From positions 1 to 64,000 of the forward strand of contig NZ_JALIQS010000008.1 in NCBI RefSeq assembly GCF_024704725.1: a stretch of 64,000 nt of DNA, read 5' to 3'. Source of the DNA: Shinella sp. CPCC 101442. GTDB lineage: Bacteria; Pseudomonadota; Alphaproteobacteria; Rhizobiales; Rhizobiaceae. The position numbers were made by a program, and so were the translations under genes. The notes under the pieces were generated by a model. It saw only the letters and a program-made list of their open reading frames with translations. It was not told the origin of the DNA and did not search any database. Below, in pieces: positions 25,072 through 34,877 of the stretch (positions are counted from its first letter, which is position 1; every line of letters begins with the position of its first letter).

Positions 25072-26568
25072 ATGGAAACTAAAGCACTGACAGGCATCGA
25101 AGGACTCGACGACGTTCTTTCCGGCGGCTTCACTCGGCGACACGTTTTCTTGCTGGAGGGGTCGCCGGGAACGGGCAAAACCACGATTGCTCTGCAGTTT
25201 CTGAAGCATGGGGCGGACCGCGGCGAAAAGTGTCTGTATATCACATTGTCCGAAACAGAAGACGAGCTGCGCGATACCGCCTTTTCTCATGGTATGGAAC
25301 TTCCGCCAGAGATCGAGATATTCGAGCTGGTGCCGCCGGAAAGTCTGCTTGATGCCGATCAGCAGCAAAGCCTGCTTTACTCGTCAGATCTGGAGCTTGG
25401 CGAGACGACAAAAATGATTTTCGAAGCCTTCGAGCGTCTTGAGCCCTCACTGGTGGTGCTCGATAGTCTTTCTGAAATCAGGCTTCTAGCGCAGAGCTCG
25501 CTGCGATACCGGCGTCAGATCCTTGCCCTGAAGCATTTCTTTTCGAAGTCCGGGGCAACGGTTCTTTTGCTGGATGACATGACAGCGGAGACCATGGATA
25601 AGACGGTGCACAGCGTCGTGCATGGCGTGGTGCATCTCGAGCAAATGGCCCCCAACTACGGGTCAGAGCGCCGACGGCTACGGATCGTGAAATATCGAGG
25701 CCAGGCGTTTCGCGGTGGCTATCATGATTTCACGATTAAGACGGGCGGCGTGGAAGTCTTCCCGAGACTGCGCGCGCTTGAGCATCGAACCACTTTTGAA
25801 CGCACGCCGCTTGGAAGCGGGATCCCCAGAATGGATGAACTGCTGGGTGGCGGGATTGAGCGTGGCTCCAGTACCTTGTTGATCGGTCCTGCTGGGACGG
25901 GCAAAAGCCTTTTTGCGCTGCAGTTCGTAAATGCGGCGGTGAAACGTGGAGAGCGGGCCGCGATCTTTCTCTTCGACGAGGAGCTGGGTTTGCTCTTTTC
26001 TCGCACCAAGGCTCTCGGCCTGGATATTGAAGGGCTTCGAGACCAGGGTGATATCCATATCGAGCAACTGGATGCCGCGGAGCTTTCACCAGGCGAATTC
26101 GCTCAACGGGTGCGCGACCGAGTGGCAAGCTCCGATGCAAAGACGGTCGTGATCGACAGCATTAATGGCTACCAGGCGTCCATGCCGGAGGAGAACGCAC
26201 TCATCCTGCACATGCATGAACTTCTGCAATACCTCAATCGCCAAGGATGCAACACCTATCTAACCGTGGCGCAACACGGCCTAGTGGGCGATATGAAGTC
26301 CCCGGTGGACGTTACCTATTTGGCCGATACCGTAGTTTTACTCCGATACTTCGAAGCCTTGGGAAGGATCAGGCGCGCCGTCTCGGTCATCAAGAAGCGC
26401 ACTGGCCCGCATGAGGATACGATCCGTGAGTTCCGAATTAGCAATGTCGGTTTGACAGTGGGAGAACCGCTCTCTCGTTTCCAGGGCATCCTGCGAGGCG
26501 TGCCAGCATTCGTGGGCGAACAGCAGTCACTGATGACGCTTGAAAACGATGGTGGTACCCATTCCTAA
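25072..26568 (+). CDS. KaiC-like tandem RecA-fold ATPase
   Basis: 498 residues with two KaiC domains. Domain 1 has Walker A GSPGTGKTT at about residue 30, a Walker B strand LVVLDSLSEIR and the ITLSETEDEL catalytic glutamate region. Domain 2 has Walker A GPAGTGKSL near 270 and Walker B TVVIDSINGY. No KaiA or KaiB gene is adjacent. Stand-alone KaiC homologues in Proteobacteria are linked to stress tolerance and signalling rather than a full clock. Its stop overlaps the start of a hybrid histidine kinase, which is probably its signalling partner. GGAAGGAC precedes the start. Confidence 0.9.
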   Translation: METKALTGIEGLDDVLSGGFTRRHVFLLEGSPGTGKTTIALQFLKHGADRGEKCLYITLSETEDELRDTAFSHGMELPPEIEIFELVPPESLLDADQQQSLLYSSDLELGETTKMIFEAFERLEPSLVVLDSLSEIRLLAQSSLRYRRQILALKHFFSKSGATVLLLDDMTAETMDKTVHSVVHGVVHLEQMAPNYGSERRRLRIVKYRGQAFRGGYHDFTIKTGGVEVFPRLRALEHRTTFERTPLGSGIPRMDELLGGGIERGSSTLLIGPAGTGKSLFALQFVNAAVKRGERAAIFLFDEELGLLFSRTKALGLDIEGLRDQGDIHIEQLDAAELSPGEFAQRVRDRVASSDAKTVVIDSINGYQASMPEENALILHMHELLQYLNRQGCNTYLTVAQHGLVGDMKSPVDVTYLADTVVLLRYFEALGRIRRAVSVIKKRTGPHEDTIREFRISNVGLTVGEPLSRFQGILRGVPAFVGEQQSLMTLENDGGTHS

Positions 26569-28606
26569 CATAAGCGCTGCCGCTCTGATTCACGCGCCGA
26601 TGGGAAGAGATGCCCAGATTGCGTCGGCCTTGCTAGGCGATGCAGGAATTGCCACCCTTGTGGCGACGGATTTGAGTGCATTTGTCGAGGGATTAGGGGA
26701 AGATGTTTCGTTTGCCGTCATCACCGAAGAAGCGTTGCGCACCTCGGATCTACGGCAACTGTCCGCCTGGATCGATGAACAGCCAAGCTGGTCCGACCTT
26801 CCCTTTATCATCCTCACGCATCGTGGCGGTGGGCCGGAGCGAAATCCGGGCGCGGCCCGCCTTTCCGAGGCGCTCGGCAATGTTAGCTTCGTTGAACGGC
26901 CCTTTCATGCCACAACCTTCGTGAGTGTCGCTCGTTCAGCTTTACGGGGGCGAAGCAGACAATATGAAGCGCGCTTGCGAATGGAGGCCCTCGACGAGGG
27001 GGAGCGGCGGCTGGAAACAGCTTTGGAGGCTGGGCGGCTTGGAGCTTGGGAACTCGACCTTGCGACATACGGTTTGACCACCTCAACGACGTGCAAGGCG
27101 ATTTTCGGACGGGGTGCCGACGATGCCTTCACGTACGAAGATCTGCTTTCGAGTATCGATCCGGACGATCTTGATCGGATGCGGGAGGCCGTCAGGAACA
27201 CGGTAGAGACGGGCGCGGACTACGCAATCGAGTACCGAACGGTTTGGCCGGACAAATCCGTCCACTGGGCTGAAATCCGCGCGCAGCTCTATCTGGATCG
27301 AGCCGGAAAAGCCTCGAAATTGGTTGGTGTGTCGTCTGATATCACCGCCCGGATCCGATCTGAAGAGCACCAGCGACAGCTTAACGAGACTTTGGAAGAA
27401 CGAGTTGCTGTCCGCACGGAGGAACTGCATAGAGCTCACGCCGTCGTCATGGCGGAGGTGGCTCAGCGCGAGCGAGCAGAAGAGCAGCTTCGACAGGCTC
27501 AGAAGATGGAGGCGATTGGGCAGCTAACAGGCGGCGTCGCCCATGACTTCAACAACCTTCTTATGGCTGTACTCGGAAACCTTGAGCTGCTGCACAAGCA
27601 CACGGCGCATGACCCAAAGGCTGTTCGCTTGATCGAAGGCGCGCTCCAGGGAGCACGGCGTGGCGCGTCACTAACGCAGCGGCTCTTGGCATTTGCTCGG
27701 CGCCAGGATCTGCAGGTCGGTCCGGTCAACCTCGGGAATCTTGTCGGCGACATGGCGGATCTCATGAAGAGGTCCGTAGGTTCCGGCATCATTATCGAGA
27801 CCAATCTTCCGGCCGTTCAGGTTGTCGTCCAGGCGGACGCCAATCAATTGGAACTGGCACTGCTGAATCTCGTCGTCAATGCGCGTGACGCGATGCCGGC
27901 GGGAGGCTCAATTCGTATAGCACTCCGGCAAGTGAGCCTTCCCTCGGAGAAAGGCGATCTCACATCTGGCGACTATGGCGTTCTTTCGGTCATCGACAGC
28001 GGCCATGGGATGGACGAGGCGACTCTTGAGAAAGCGATCGTTCCGTTTTTCTCCACGAAGGAACTGGGCAAAGGAACAGGCCTGGGCCTTTCGATGATCC
28101 ATGGGCTGGCGCATCAGCTCAATGGGAGCCTCAAGCTGGCGAGCGCGCTTGGGAGCGGCACGACCGCGGAACTTTGGATACCGGCGTCGGACGAAAACCA
28201 AGTCGCCAAGGCGGTATCTCCACAGCAGCATGTTGTCAGCGAGAACCAAAGTCCTAAGCGAGTTCTTCTCGTTGACGACGATTTTCTCATTGCGATGAGC
28301 TCGGTAGATATGTTGACGGATCTCGGTCACGAGGTTGTAGAGGCCCATTCCGGTTTAGAGGCAATCGAGATCCTCAAGCGCGATGCACGCTTTGACCTCA
28401 TCATTACGGACTATTCGATGCCCGGCATGACCGGCGGCGAGCTGATAGTTGCGGCGCGCGCTTTAATCCCCGGCATCCCGATGTTGATTGCTTCGGGCTA
28501 TGCTGACTTGCCATCAGGTGTCGAGCTTGATGTTGGTCGACTCGGAAAGCCCTACACTCAGCAGCAGCTTGCCTTAGAGATATCGAAAGCGCTGTCGGGT
28601 CATTGA
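26549..28606 (+). CDS. PAS-containing hybrid histidine kinase with receiver
   Basis: About 685 residues. Order: an N-terminal degenerate receiver-like domain (~1-125), coiled coil, a PAS domain ([14 protein letters not shown] ... [19 protein letters not shown], ~150-265), a long coiled coil, HisKA with H-box [21 protein letters not shown], HATPase ([53 protein letters not shown]), and a C-terminal receiver with phospho-accepting Asp in [14 protein letters not shown]. The gene overlaps kaiC by 20-29 bases; ATG 26549 is preferred over TTG 26540. There is no membrane segment, so it is a cytoplasmic sensor. Confidence 0.88.
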   Translation: MVVPIPNISAAALIHAPMGRDAQIASALLGDAGIATLVATDLSAFVEGLGEDVSFAVITEEALRTSDLRQLSAWIDEQPSWSDLPFIILTHRGGGPERNPGAARLSEALGNVSFVERPFHATTFVSVARSALRGRSRQYEARLRMEALDEGERRLETALEAGRLGAWELDLATYGLTTSTTCKAIFGRGADDAFTYEDLLSSIDPDDLDRMREAVRNTVETGADYAIEYRTVWPDKSVHWAEIRAQLYLDRAGKASKLVGVSSDITARIRSEEHQRQLNETLEERVAVRTEELHRAHAVVMAEVAQRERAEEQLRQAQKMEAIGQLTGGVAHDFNNLLMAVLGNLELLHKHTAHDPKAVRLIEGALQGARRGASLTQRLLAFARRQDLQVGPVNLGNLVGDMADLMKRSVGSGIIIETNLPAVQVVVQADANQLELALLNLVVNARDAMPAGGSIRIALRQVSLPSEKGDLTSGDYGVLSVIDSGHGMDEATLEKAIVPFFSTKELGKGTGLGLSMIHGLAHQLNGSLKLASALGSGTTAELWIPASDENQVAKAVSPQQHVVSENQSPKRVLLVDDDFLIAMSSVDMLTDLGHEVVEAHSGLEAIEILKRDARFDLIITDYSMPGMTGGELIVAARALIPGIPMLIASGYADLPSGVELDVGRLGKPYTQQQLALEISKALSGH

Positions 28607-28670
28607 CTGATATCGCAAAACTGAGAGTAGAGGGCCGGCGAGAGCGCAACACGTAGTCTTTGACACCGTA

Positions 28671-28886
28671 CTGATGGAACTGAGGGCTCGCCACGCCCTT
28701 CCGACTTTTCTGTCCACGCCATACAGCTTTGTATCCGGCCGTCTGAAGATCGTGCCGCGGAAATTTCTCGTCGGTCGATTCGAGTTCCTGGAGGCCCACC
28801 ACATCGGGTGCGTCCACTTTAAGCCATCGAAGAAATGCTGGCAGGCGATCATTTACACCGGTGACATTGTAGGGCGCGAGCTTCAT
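28671..28886 (-). pseudogene. exodeoxyribonuclease III (XthA) N-terminal fragment
   Basis: The minus strand from 28886 reads MKLAPYNVTGVNDRLPAFLRW, then APDVVGLQELES and AGYKAVWRGQKSRKGVA, the first ~70 residues of the XthA/AP-endonuclease family (N and QELE metal-binding positions are visible). Homology ends there; the rest of the ~260-residue enzyme is missing and the frame runs into the 3' end of the histidine kinase gene. It is a truncated relic. Confidence 0.75.
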
Positions 28887-29148
28887 CGAACCCAATCCGA
28901 TTCAGAACGTAACCGGTGTCGCATCCGCACCTTGACCGCCGCGTCCTGTGTTTGGTGTCAAGTTCAGACCAAGACATAATTGCAAAACTGGACTGCGTGA
29001 GCTACTTAGCGTCATCCACAAGGACCCGGTGAAACTCCGGGTGGCTCTTCTGGCCGCCGATCCGCCAGACAACACAGCAACGCAACCTATCCAATTTCGA
29101 GGACCGAGTTTTGCTCGGCCCGTTGCCTCAACTGTGATAAAATCTCCC

Positions 29149-30636
29149 ATGCGAACTCTTTCAAACTACCGTCAGGAGTGGTTCTCCAACATCCGTGGCG
29201 ACGTACTTTCGGGTATTGTCGTCGCTCTCGCGCTTATCCCGGAAGCGATAGGCTTCTCGGTGATTGCGGGTGTCGATCCCAAGGTCGGCCTCTACGCCTC
29301 CTTCGCAATTGCCTGCGTGGCGGCCTTTGTGGGCGGTCGGCCGGGCATGATCTCTGCTGCGACGGCCGCGACCGCTGTCGTCATGATATCGTTGGTCAAG
29401 GACCACGGTCTTCAGTATCTGTTCGCCGCCACTATCTTGATGGGCGTCATCCAGATCGTCGCGGGATGGCTGAGGCTCGGCCGCGTGATGCGCTTCGTAT
29501 CGCGGTCGGTCATCACGGGTTTCGTCAATGCACTTGCTATCCTGATCTTCATGGCCCAGTTGCCTGAACTTATTGGGGTTCCGACACTCACCTACGTGAT
29601 GATCGCGGGCGGCCTCGCCATCATCTACCTCTTTCCATACGTGACCAAGGCGATCCCTTCGCCGCTCGTGGCCATCGCGGTCCTAACGGCCATGGCATGG
29701 TGGTTTGGCATGGACCTACGCACTGTCGGCGATCTCGGCGAACTTCCGTCCACGCTCCCTTTCCTCATGCTTCCGCAGGTGCCTCTGACCTGGGAGACGC
29801 TGCAGATCATCTTCCCATACTCAGTGACGCTCGCTGCCGTAGGACTGCTAGAATCGCTGCTTACTGCGCAAATCGTCGACGACATGACGGACACGCCGAG
29901 CAACAAGAGCCAGGAATGCGTTGGTCAGGGCGCGGGGAATATCGCCTCTGCACTGATCGGAGGCATGGGCGGATGCGCCATGATCGGGCAGTCGGTCATC
30001 AACGTAACATCTGGTGGTCGAGGACGGCTTTCAACGTTCGTCGCGGGTGCTTTCCTGTTGTTCCTGATCGTCGTCCTTAACGACCTCGTCCAGATCATCC
30101 CCATGGCCGCGCTTGTTGCGGTTATGATCATGGTTTCCATTGGCACTTTCTCTTGGCGGTCGATCCTCGACCTGAGACGCCATCCGCTTCCGTCCTCTGT
30201 CGTCATGCTGGCGACGGTTATCACCGTCGTGGCAACGCATGATTTGGCAAAAGGCGTGATCGTTGGCGTCCTGCTGTCCGGCATCTTTTTTGCTGGCAAG
30301 GTAGCCCGTCTGTTCAGAGTCACGCGACTGGAGAATGCCGAAGAAAACAGTGTCACCTATGCAGTGGTGGGGCAGGTCTTCTTTGCGTCGGCGGAAGCCT
30401 TTATCCACGCGTTCGACTTCACAGATAAGGGTAAGCGGATCATCATCGATCTCACAAAAGCCCATCTCTGGGACATTACCGCGATTGGCGCGTTGGACAA
30501 GATCGTGTTGAAGTTCCGCCAGGCGGGCGATGAGGTCGAGGTTCTCGGCTTCAACGAAGCGAGTGCTGATATGATTGATCGCTTCGCGCTGCACGACAAA
30601 GATGAGCGGCTTGCGGCAAGCGCCTCACTACACTGA
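29149..30636 (+). CDS. SulP family anion transporter with STAS domain
   Basis: 495 residues from ATG 29149 ([12 protein letters not shown]). About ten to twelve membrane helices carry the SulP landmarks [32 protein letters not shown] and [22 protein letters not shown]-terminal cytoplasmic STAS domain follows ([19 protein letters not shown] ... [21 protein letters not shown]). Substrates in the family are sulfate, bicarbonate or other anions. Homologues of this short type (~490 residues) are common in rhizobia. The ribosome site is weak. Upstream in-frame codons extend to 28948 but give no conserved sequence. Confidence 0.87.
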   Translation: MRTLSNYRQEWFSNIRGDVLSGIVVALALIPEAIGFSVIAGVDPKVGLYASFAIACVAAFVGGRPGMISAATAATAVVMISLVKDHGLQYLFAATILMGVIQIVAGWLRLGRVMRFVSRSVITGFVNALAILIFMAQLPELIGVPTLTYVMIAGGLAIIYLFPYVTKAIPSPLVAIAVLTAMAWWFGMDLRTVGDLGELPSTLPFLMLPQVPLTWETLQIIFPYSVTLAAVGLLESLLTAQIVDDMTDTPSNKSQECVGQGAGNIASALIGGMGGCAMIGQSVINVTSGGRGRLSTFVAGAFLLFLIVVLNDLVQIIPMAALVAVMIMVSIGTFSWRSILDLRRHPLPSSVVMLATVITVVATHDLAKGVIVGVLLSGIFFAGKVARLFRVTRLENAEENSVTYAVVGQVFFASAEAFIHAFDFTDKGKRIIIDLTKAHLWDITAIGALDKIVLKFRQAGDEVEVLGFNEASADMIDRFALHDKDERLAASASLH

Positions 30637-30677
30637 ACAACGTGGCTGTGTACATTCGTGCGCAGCCATCTGCCCCG

Positions 30678-32274
30678 CTACTGTTGCCTCTTGGTCCGCT
30701 CCAAGGTCGGTTTATACCAAGGCAAACGCGCATGTATCTGGCCCTGCTTGTGGCCGTTGACGATGGCAGTGAGTGTGGCGGTCAGATAAGCCAGCGGATC
30801 GACGCCATTGAGTTTGCACGTTTCGATCAGGGAGGCGATGACGGCCCAGTTCTCAGCTCCCGCATCATGACCCGCAAAGAGTGCGTTCTTCCGATTGAGA
30901 GCAGTCGGCCGGATGGTCCGCTCGACACTGTTGTTGTCGATCTCGATACGACCGTCGGTAAGGAAGAGCTTCAGGCCATTCCAGTATTTGGCGATGTAAG
31001 CCAATGCCTCGCCGAGCGGGGACTTCGTTGCGACACGGCTACGGTGATGGACAAGCCAGTCATGCAGGTCTGCGACGAGTGGCGCTGATCGTTCCTGCCG
31101 ACCTGCAAGGCGAGATTCAGGATCAAGGCCGCGCAATTCGGCTTCGATGCGATATAGCTCACCGATCCGTTTGACGCCATCCTCAGCAATCGGTGCTGAC
31201 CCGTTGCGGGTGATCTCCACCAGCTTGCGCCGGGCGTGAGCCCAACAATAGGCAAGCCGAATCTCTGGGCCGACATGCTCTGGCGCGATCAGCCTGTTGT
31301 ATCCGGCATAGCCATCGACCTGCAGGATGCCGGAGAACCCCTGCAGTATCCGTTCGGCATGAATGCCCCCGCGGCCAGGCGCATAGGTGAAGGCCACGCC
31401 TGGTGGAGCGCCGCCGCCCCAAGGACGGTCATCTCTCGCAAGTGCCCAGAAGTATCCGGTCTTGGTTTTGCGCGAGCCGGGATCGAGAACCGGGGCACGG
31501 GTCTCGTCCATAACAGCTTGGTCGAGCGCTTCAGAACGGCAATCAGCGCATCGAAGACGGGCCGCAGTTCATAGGCTGCTCGACGGACCCAGTCGGCGAG
31601 TGTGGATCGGTCGAGATCAAGGCCCTGACGGCTCATGATCTGCGCTTGCCGATAGAGCGGAAGGTGATCGGCATGTTTGGAAACCAGCACATGAGCGACG
31701 GTCGCTTCGGTCGGCAGTCCTGCCGGGATCAACCGTGCCGGAGCCGGGGCCTGAACGACACCGTCGGTGCAGGCACGGCATGCATATTTGGACGACGGAT
31801 GACGATCACGCGGAACTGTGCCGGGATCACGTCCAGTCGCTCGGAGACATCCTCGCCAATGCAATGCAGACAACCACCGCAGGCGCAGACCAGGCTTTCC
31901 GGCTCGATCACCTCCTCAACACGCGGAAGATGGTTCGGAAGGGAGCCACGGTTGATCGCGCGTGGCTTGGCAAGCCTGTTTGCCGTCGGGGTGTCCGCCT
32001 CATCCTCGGCATGGATCAGGGCCATAGCCATTTCCGGGTCTTCCAGTGCCAGATCGAATTGGTCGGGATCGGTCTTCTCGGATTTGCGTCCGAAGGCGGC
32101 CTGTTTGAAGGCTGCGACCAGCTTCTCAAGCCGTTCGATCCGCTCATCCTTGCAGGCGATATGCTCGATCTTGCTGGCTATCGCAGAGTCCTTGGCCGCC
32201 TCGCGTGCTTGCGCCGCGATCAGCATCGCCTTTAGGGCAGCAACATCATCGGGAAGGTCGGCGGCATCAAGCAT
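30678..32274 (-). pseudogene. tnpC: IS66 TnpC transposase, two frameshifts
   Basis: The N-terminal part (from 32274) has the coiled-coil and zinc-like region (ERIERLEKLVAAFKQAAFGRKSEK, CACGGCLHCIGEDVSERL). It shifts frame near 31785, in RVIVIRRPN-MHA, where the other frame reads KYACRACTDGVVQAPAPARL. It shifts again near 31511, where STKL-LWT should read STKL-x-MDETRAPVLDPG. The C-terminal frame holds the DDE core (QVDGYAGYNRL, AYCWAHARRKL, IDNNSVERTIRP). Each shift is explained by loss of one base. The transposase is therefore inactive unless rescued in trans. Confidence 0.85.
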
Positions 32275-32343
32275 GGCCGGAAACTACCAAATTGAACGCG
32301 GTTTTGCCTTCGGAATTTGCCGTGCTGAGTCATCGTACCGCAG

Positions 32344-32697
32344 CTATTCGATAGCCTCCGGTGTTCTCGCCTGGACGGCATGAACCCGCCGCCAATCAAG
32401 TCCCGCAAACAGGGCTTCGAATTGGGCGTGGGTCAACGTCATCAGCCCATCCTTGATGCCTGGCCAAGTGAACGTGTGCTCTTCCAGTCGCTTGTAGGCA
32501 ATGACGATACCGGAGCCATCCCAGTAGATGAGCTTCAACCGGTCCGCCTTGCGCGACCGGAACACGAAGACCGTTCCAGTGAACGGGTCCTTGTGCAGCT
32601 CGTTCTTAACCAGCGCCGCCAATCCGTCATGGCCCTTGCGGAAGTCGACCGGCTTGGTCGCTACCATGATCCGCACGCGGTTCGACGGAAAGATCAT
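32344..32697 (-). CDS. tnpB: IS66 TnpB accessory protein
   Basis: 117 residues, full length: MIFPSNRVRIMVATKPVDFRKGHDGLAALV, GTVFVFRSRKADRLKLIYWDGSGIVIAYKRLE and TLTHAQFEALFAGLDWRR are diagnostic of the IS66 Orf2 (TnpB) family. It overlaps tnpA by 4 bases (ATGA). It is required for transposition of IS66 elements, but its exact role is unclear. Confidence 0.92.
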   Translation of the reverse strand: MIFPSNRVRIMVATKPVDFRKGHDGLAALVKNELHKDPFTGTVFVFRSRKADRLKLIYWDGSGIVIAYKRLEEHTFTWPGIKDGLMTLTHAQFEALFAGLDWRRVHAVQARTPEAIE

Positions 32698-33080
32698 GCC
32701 GCCGCCGCTAAGGCACGCGCGATGGCCGCGATCTGCGCAGCAGATGCGCCTTCCTCAAGGCGGATGGTGACCGGACCGAGGATTATCTCGGGACGACTGA
32801 GCATTTTAGGCGGCAGTTCCGAAACAGGCGGATCGACGATCACCGCCGCGAACTCTACCGCATCCTCCGGTGCTGGCAGGATCAGCTTGCCCTGCCGCGC
32901 CATCGTTCGCCAAGTGGAAAGGCTGTTCGCTCGCAACCCATAGCGTTGCGCAACTTCATTGACCGTCGTGCCAGGCCTCAAGCTTTCCGAAACGATCTTA
33001 GCCTTGACCTCATCAGGCCAGTGTCGGTGAACCTCACGTCCAGACTTGCCGGTTGTGAGAAACTCCAATGTAGTCTCCAT
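32694..33080 (-). CDS. tnpA: IS66 TnpA (OrfA) protein
   Basis: About 128 residues from ATG 33080 (METTLEFLTTGKSGREVHRHWP), which has GGGAG seven bases upstream. The helix-turn-helix portion AKIVSESLRPGTTVNEVAQRYGLRANSLSTWRTMARQGKL is typical of IS66 Orf1. The C-terminal VTIRLEEGASAAQIAAIARAL is conserved. The frame is intact. Confidence 0.9.
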   Translation of the reverse strand: METTLEFLTTGKSGREVHRHWPDEVKAKIVSESLRPGTTVNEVAQRYGLRANSLSTWRTMARQGKLILPAPEDAVEFAAVIVDPPVSELPPKMLSRPEIILGPVTIRLEEGASAAQIAAIARALAAAA

Positions 33081-33164
33081 GGAGAAACTCCCGTTCTTCA
33101 TCCATGGACAGCCGATCACAGATCAGACGGCGGAGGACAATGTGGAGGGAGAACACCGGTTACT

Positions 33165-33422
33165 TCAGAACGGTGTGAGGGAAAATCCGATTCGCGGTCT
33201 CACCCCGAGTGGATAGTCTGCCGGATTCGGGCCCGCCTGATACGCAGCAGCCTGACGACCGGCAACGCGCTTGATTGCTTCGAAAACCGCCTTGGGCGGC
33301 CAGCCAGCCACGATCAGCCGGTCCGCAAGCACCTGCAAGGCGGTCACGACTGCGTGCTCACATTGAACTGCAACCTCTGAATCACTCGTCGGGTGCTGAG
33401 GCTGTGGAAGTCGAAAGTTCAT
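33165..33422 (-). CDS. small hypothetical protein abutting the IS66
   Basis: 85 residues starting MNFRLPQPQHPTSDSEVAVQCE, with a helical core VVTALQVLADRLIVAGWPPKAVFEAIKRVAGRQAAAY. AGGAGA lies seven bases upstream on the minus strand. The N-terminal and central parts look like a real small rhizobial protein. The tail (GVRPRIGFSLTPF) runs up to the IS66 margin and may be a foreign replacement of the native C-terminus. Function unknown. Confidence 0.6.
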   Translation of the reverse strand: MNFRLPQPQHPTSDSEVAVQCEHAVVTALQVLADRLIVAGWPPKAVFEAIKRVAGRQAAAYQAGPNPADYPLGVRPRIGFSLTPF

Positions 33423-33538
33423 TGATCGTCTCCTTTGAACCCTGGGCATCCATGCGGCGAAGCAGGTACGAGTGCTGGGTCCGCAATGCCGAGGACATTC
33501 GGTTGGTTCCGGTCTTGCCAGGCAAAGCGATCAATACC

Positions 33539-33787
33539 CTAGCGAATGACCACGACGTTTGCCTCTCGGGCGGCTAAGAGGAACGCCAATCGAGCCCTGG
33601 ACGGTGAGCATTTGCCTTCGATAGCCTTTGCGCAAAACGCGAGCGCTCGCTGAAACGCGCGTCCGTAGGTCACTGGCCATTTCTCAGCCAGCACAAACAT
33701 GGCATTCCGCGGATCCCTGATCTCTATCGCGCGGGGCGTCCCCGGAAGGAGGATGGCAAGGGCGTTGTCCCAAATCACAGAAAGCAT
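33539..33787 (-). CDS. DUF982 family protein
   Basis: 82 residues with the DUF982 signature: an I-x-D/N-x-x-A-M-F-V-L stretch, KWPVTYGRAFQRALAFCAKAIEGKC, then RARLAFLLAAREANVVV. The family is almost confined to Rhizobiales and has no known function. A larger DUF982 protein is at 56711-57166. An AGGA sits 9 bases before the start. Confidence 0.75.
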   Translation of the reverse strand: MLSVIWDNALAILLPGTPRAIEIRDPRNAMFVLAEKWPVTYGRAFQRALAFCAKAIEGKCSPSRARLAFLLAAREANVVVIR

Positions 33788-33890
33788 TGCATTATTCCTA
33801 GTCTAACCGAGGCAACAAATGCCTATCAGCAGACGGTGGTTCCGTGACGGATCAATGAAATTTGTGGGGCAGGCGTGCAACGTGACGGAC

Positions 33891-34055
33891 TTACTCACCC
33901 ATCTTCGTCGGCACGCCCTCGCCAGAGACAAGCGGGCCATCAGCAGCTTCTTCCGGAACGACATCGGGTCCAGGTTCCTCGATCGGGCGATCGGGAATGT
34001 CCGGTGTGTAGTCCGGAGTTTCCCCAGGCAAAACATCCAGGGTTCTGAATAGCCC
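33891..34055 (-). pseudogene. remnant of an acidic, proline-rich small protein
   Basis: The minus strand reads LDVLPGETPDYTPDIPDRP, then IEEPGPDVVPEEAADGPLV, then SGEGVPTKMGE and stop. This composition is typical of short disordered rhizobial proteins. An in-frame TAG lies just upstream (34056-34058) and there is no start codon before LDVL, so the 5' end was lost, possibly when the adjacent IS3 element inserted. Confidence 0.4.
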
Positions 34056-34090
34056 CTAGATTCGTAGACACCCTGTTTTTAAGTTTTGGC

Positions 34091-34650
34091 ATGAAGAGCA
34101 CCATGAGCAAATCGAATTCAGCAAAGAGTTTATGCGTGACGCGGTGCGCCAGATCACAAAGCTAGGCTATCCGGTTGCGAAGGTTTCGCAGCGCCTCGGC
34201 GTCAGCCAGCATTCGCTTTACGAATGCAAGAAGAGGTTGCGGCGTCGAACGCCAAGGGCAACGATGAGGCCGAGGAGATCAGGCGGCTGAAGAAGGAACT
34301 GGCTCGCGTCACCGAGGAGCGAGACATCCTAAAAAAAGCGGCCGCGTATTTCGCCAGGGATGCAAAGTGAAGCACGCGTTCATCGCCCTGCATCGCTTGC
34401 AGTTTTCGGTGCGGACGATGTGCCGCCTTTTGCGAGTTCATTCCAGTGGATTTTACACCTGGCTGAAGAACCCGCTGAGCAGGCGGGCCAACGAGGACAA
34501 GCGGCCGACCGATTTGCTCCTGACGGCGTGGGAGGAGAGCGGCAAGGTCTACGGTTATCGCAAGCTGCATGACGACGTTCTCGACCAGGGCGAGATGTCT
34601 CTGCCAGCATCGTTCTCCGCAGCGCAAGGTCGCAAAGACGCAGAATGATG
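34091..34650 (+). pseudogene. IS3-family element remnant (OrfA and truncated OrfB)
   Basis: OrfA pieces: EFSKEFMRDAVRQITKLGYP and VAKVSQRLGVSQHSLYE, then after a frameshift near 34240 EAEEIRRLKKELARVTEERD and ILKKAAAYFARDAK. OrfB starts at GTG 34367 (VKHAFIALHRLQFSVRTMCRLLRVHSSGFY) and reads into KVYGYRKLHDDVLDQGE before homology stops near 34600; the DDE domain is absent. The element is dead. Confidence 0.82.
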
Positions 34651-34877
34651 AGGCCACCCCAGCGGATCGAAGCCATAACCAAATCCTGCCGTAAACCACA
34701 ACACGGAAACAGAACCTGCTCATGGATCATTTTCGTATAGCATTTTACTGTTGTATTTAGGAATTTACATCTGTATCAGATTCACTCGGGCTTTGGGTTT
34801 TGGGAGCAAGCCCCAGCAGAGCCCTCGTTCCATCATTCAGGCGGGAGGAAGTTTCGCCTGCTCCAAGGGAGGTCATC

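Larger units (their letters stand above)
30678..33119. mobile_element. IS66-family insertion sequence, defective
   Basis: Holds the three classical IS66 genes in order tnpA, tnpB, tnpC on the minus strand. tnpA and tnpB are intact; tnpC has two frameshifts. Terminal inverted repeats were not resolved by eye; the outer limits lie roughly at 30640-30678 and 33120-33165. It separates the SulP gene from a small gene whose 3' end abuts the element. Confidence 0.85.

Noticed and set aside
33818-33843. GGAAC-N19-TT upstream of the DUF982 gene at 33787
   Set aside because: The spacing is at the limit and the -10 lacks CGTT; not listed as a promoter.
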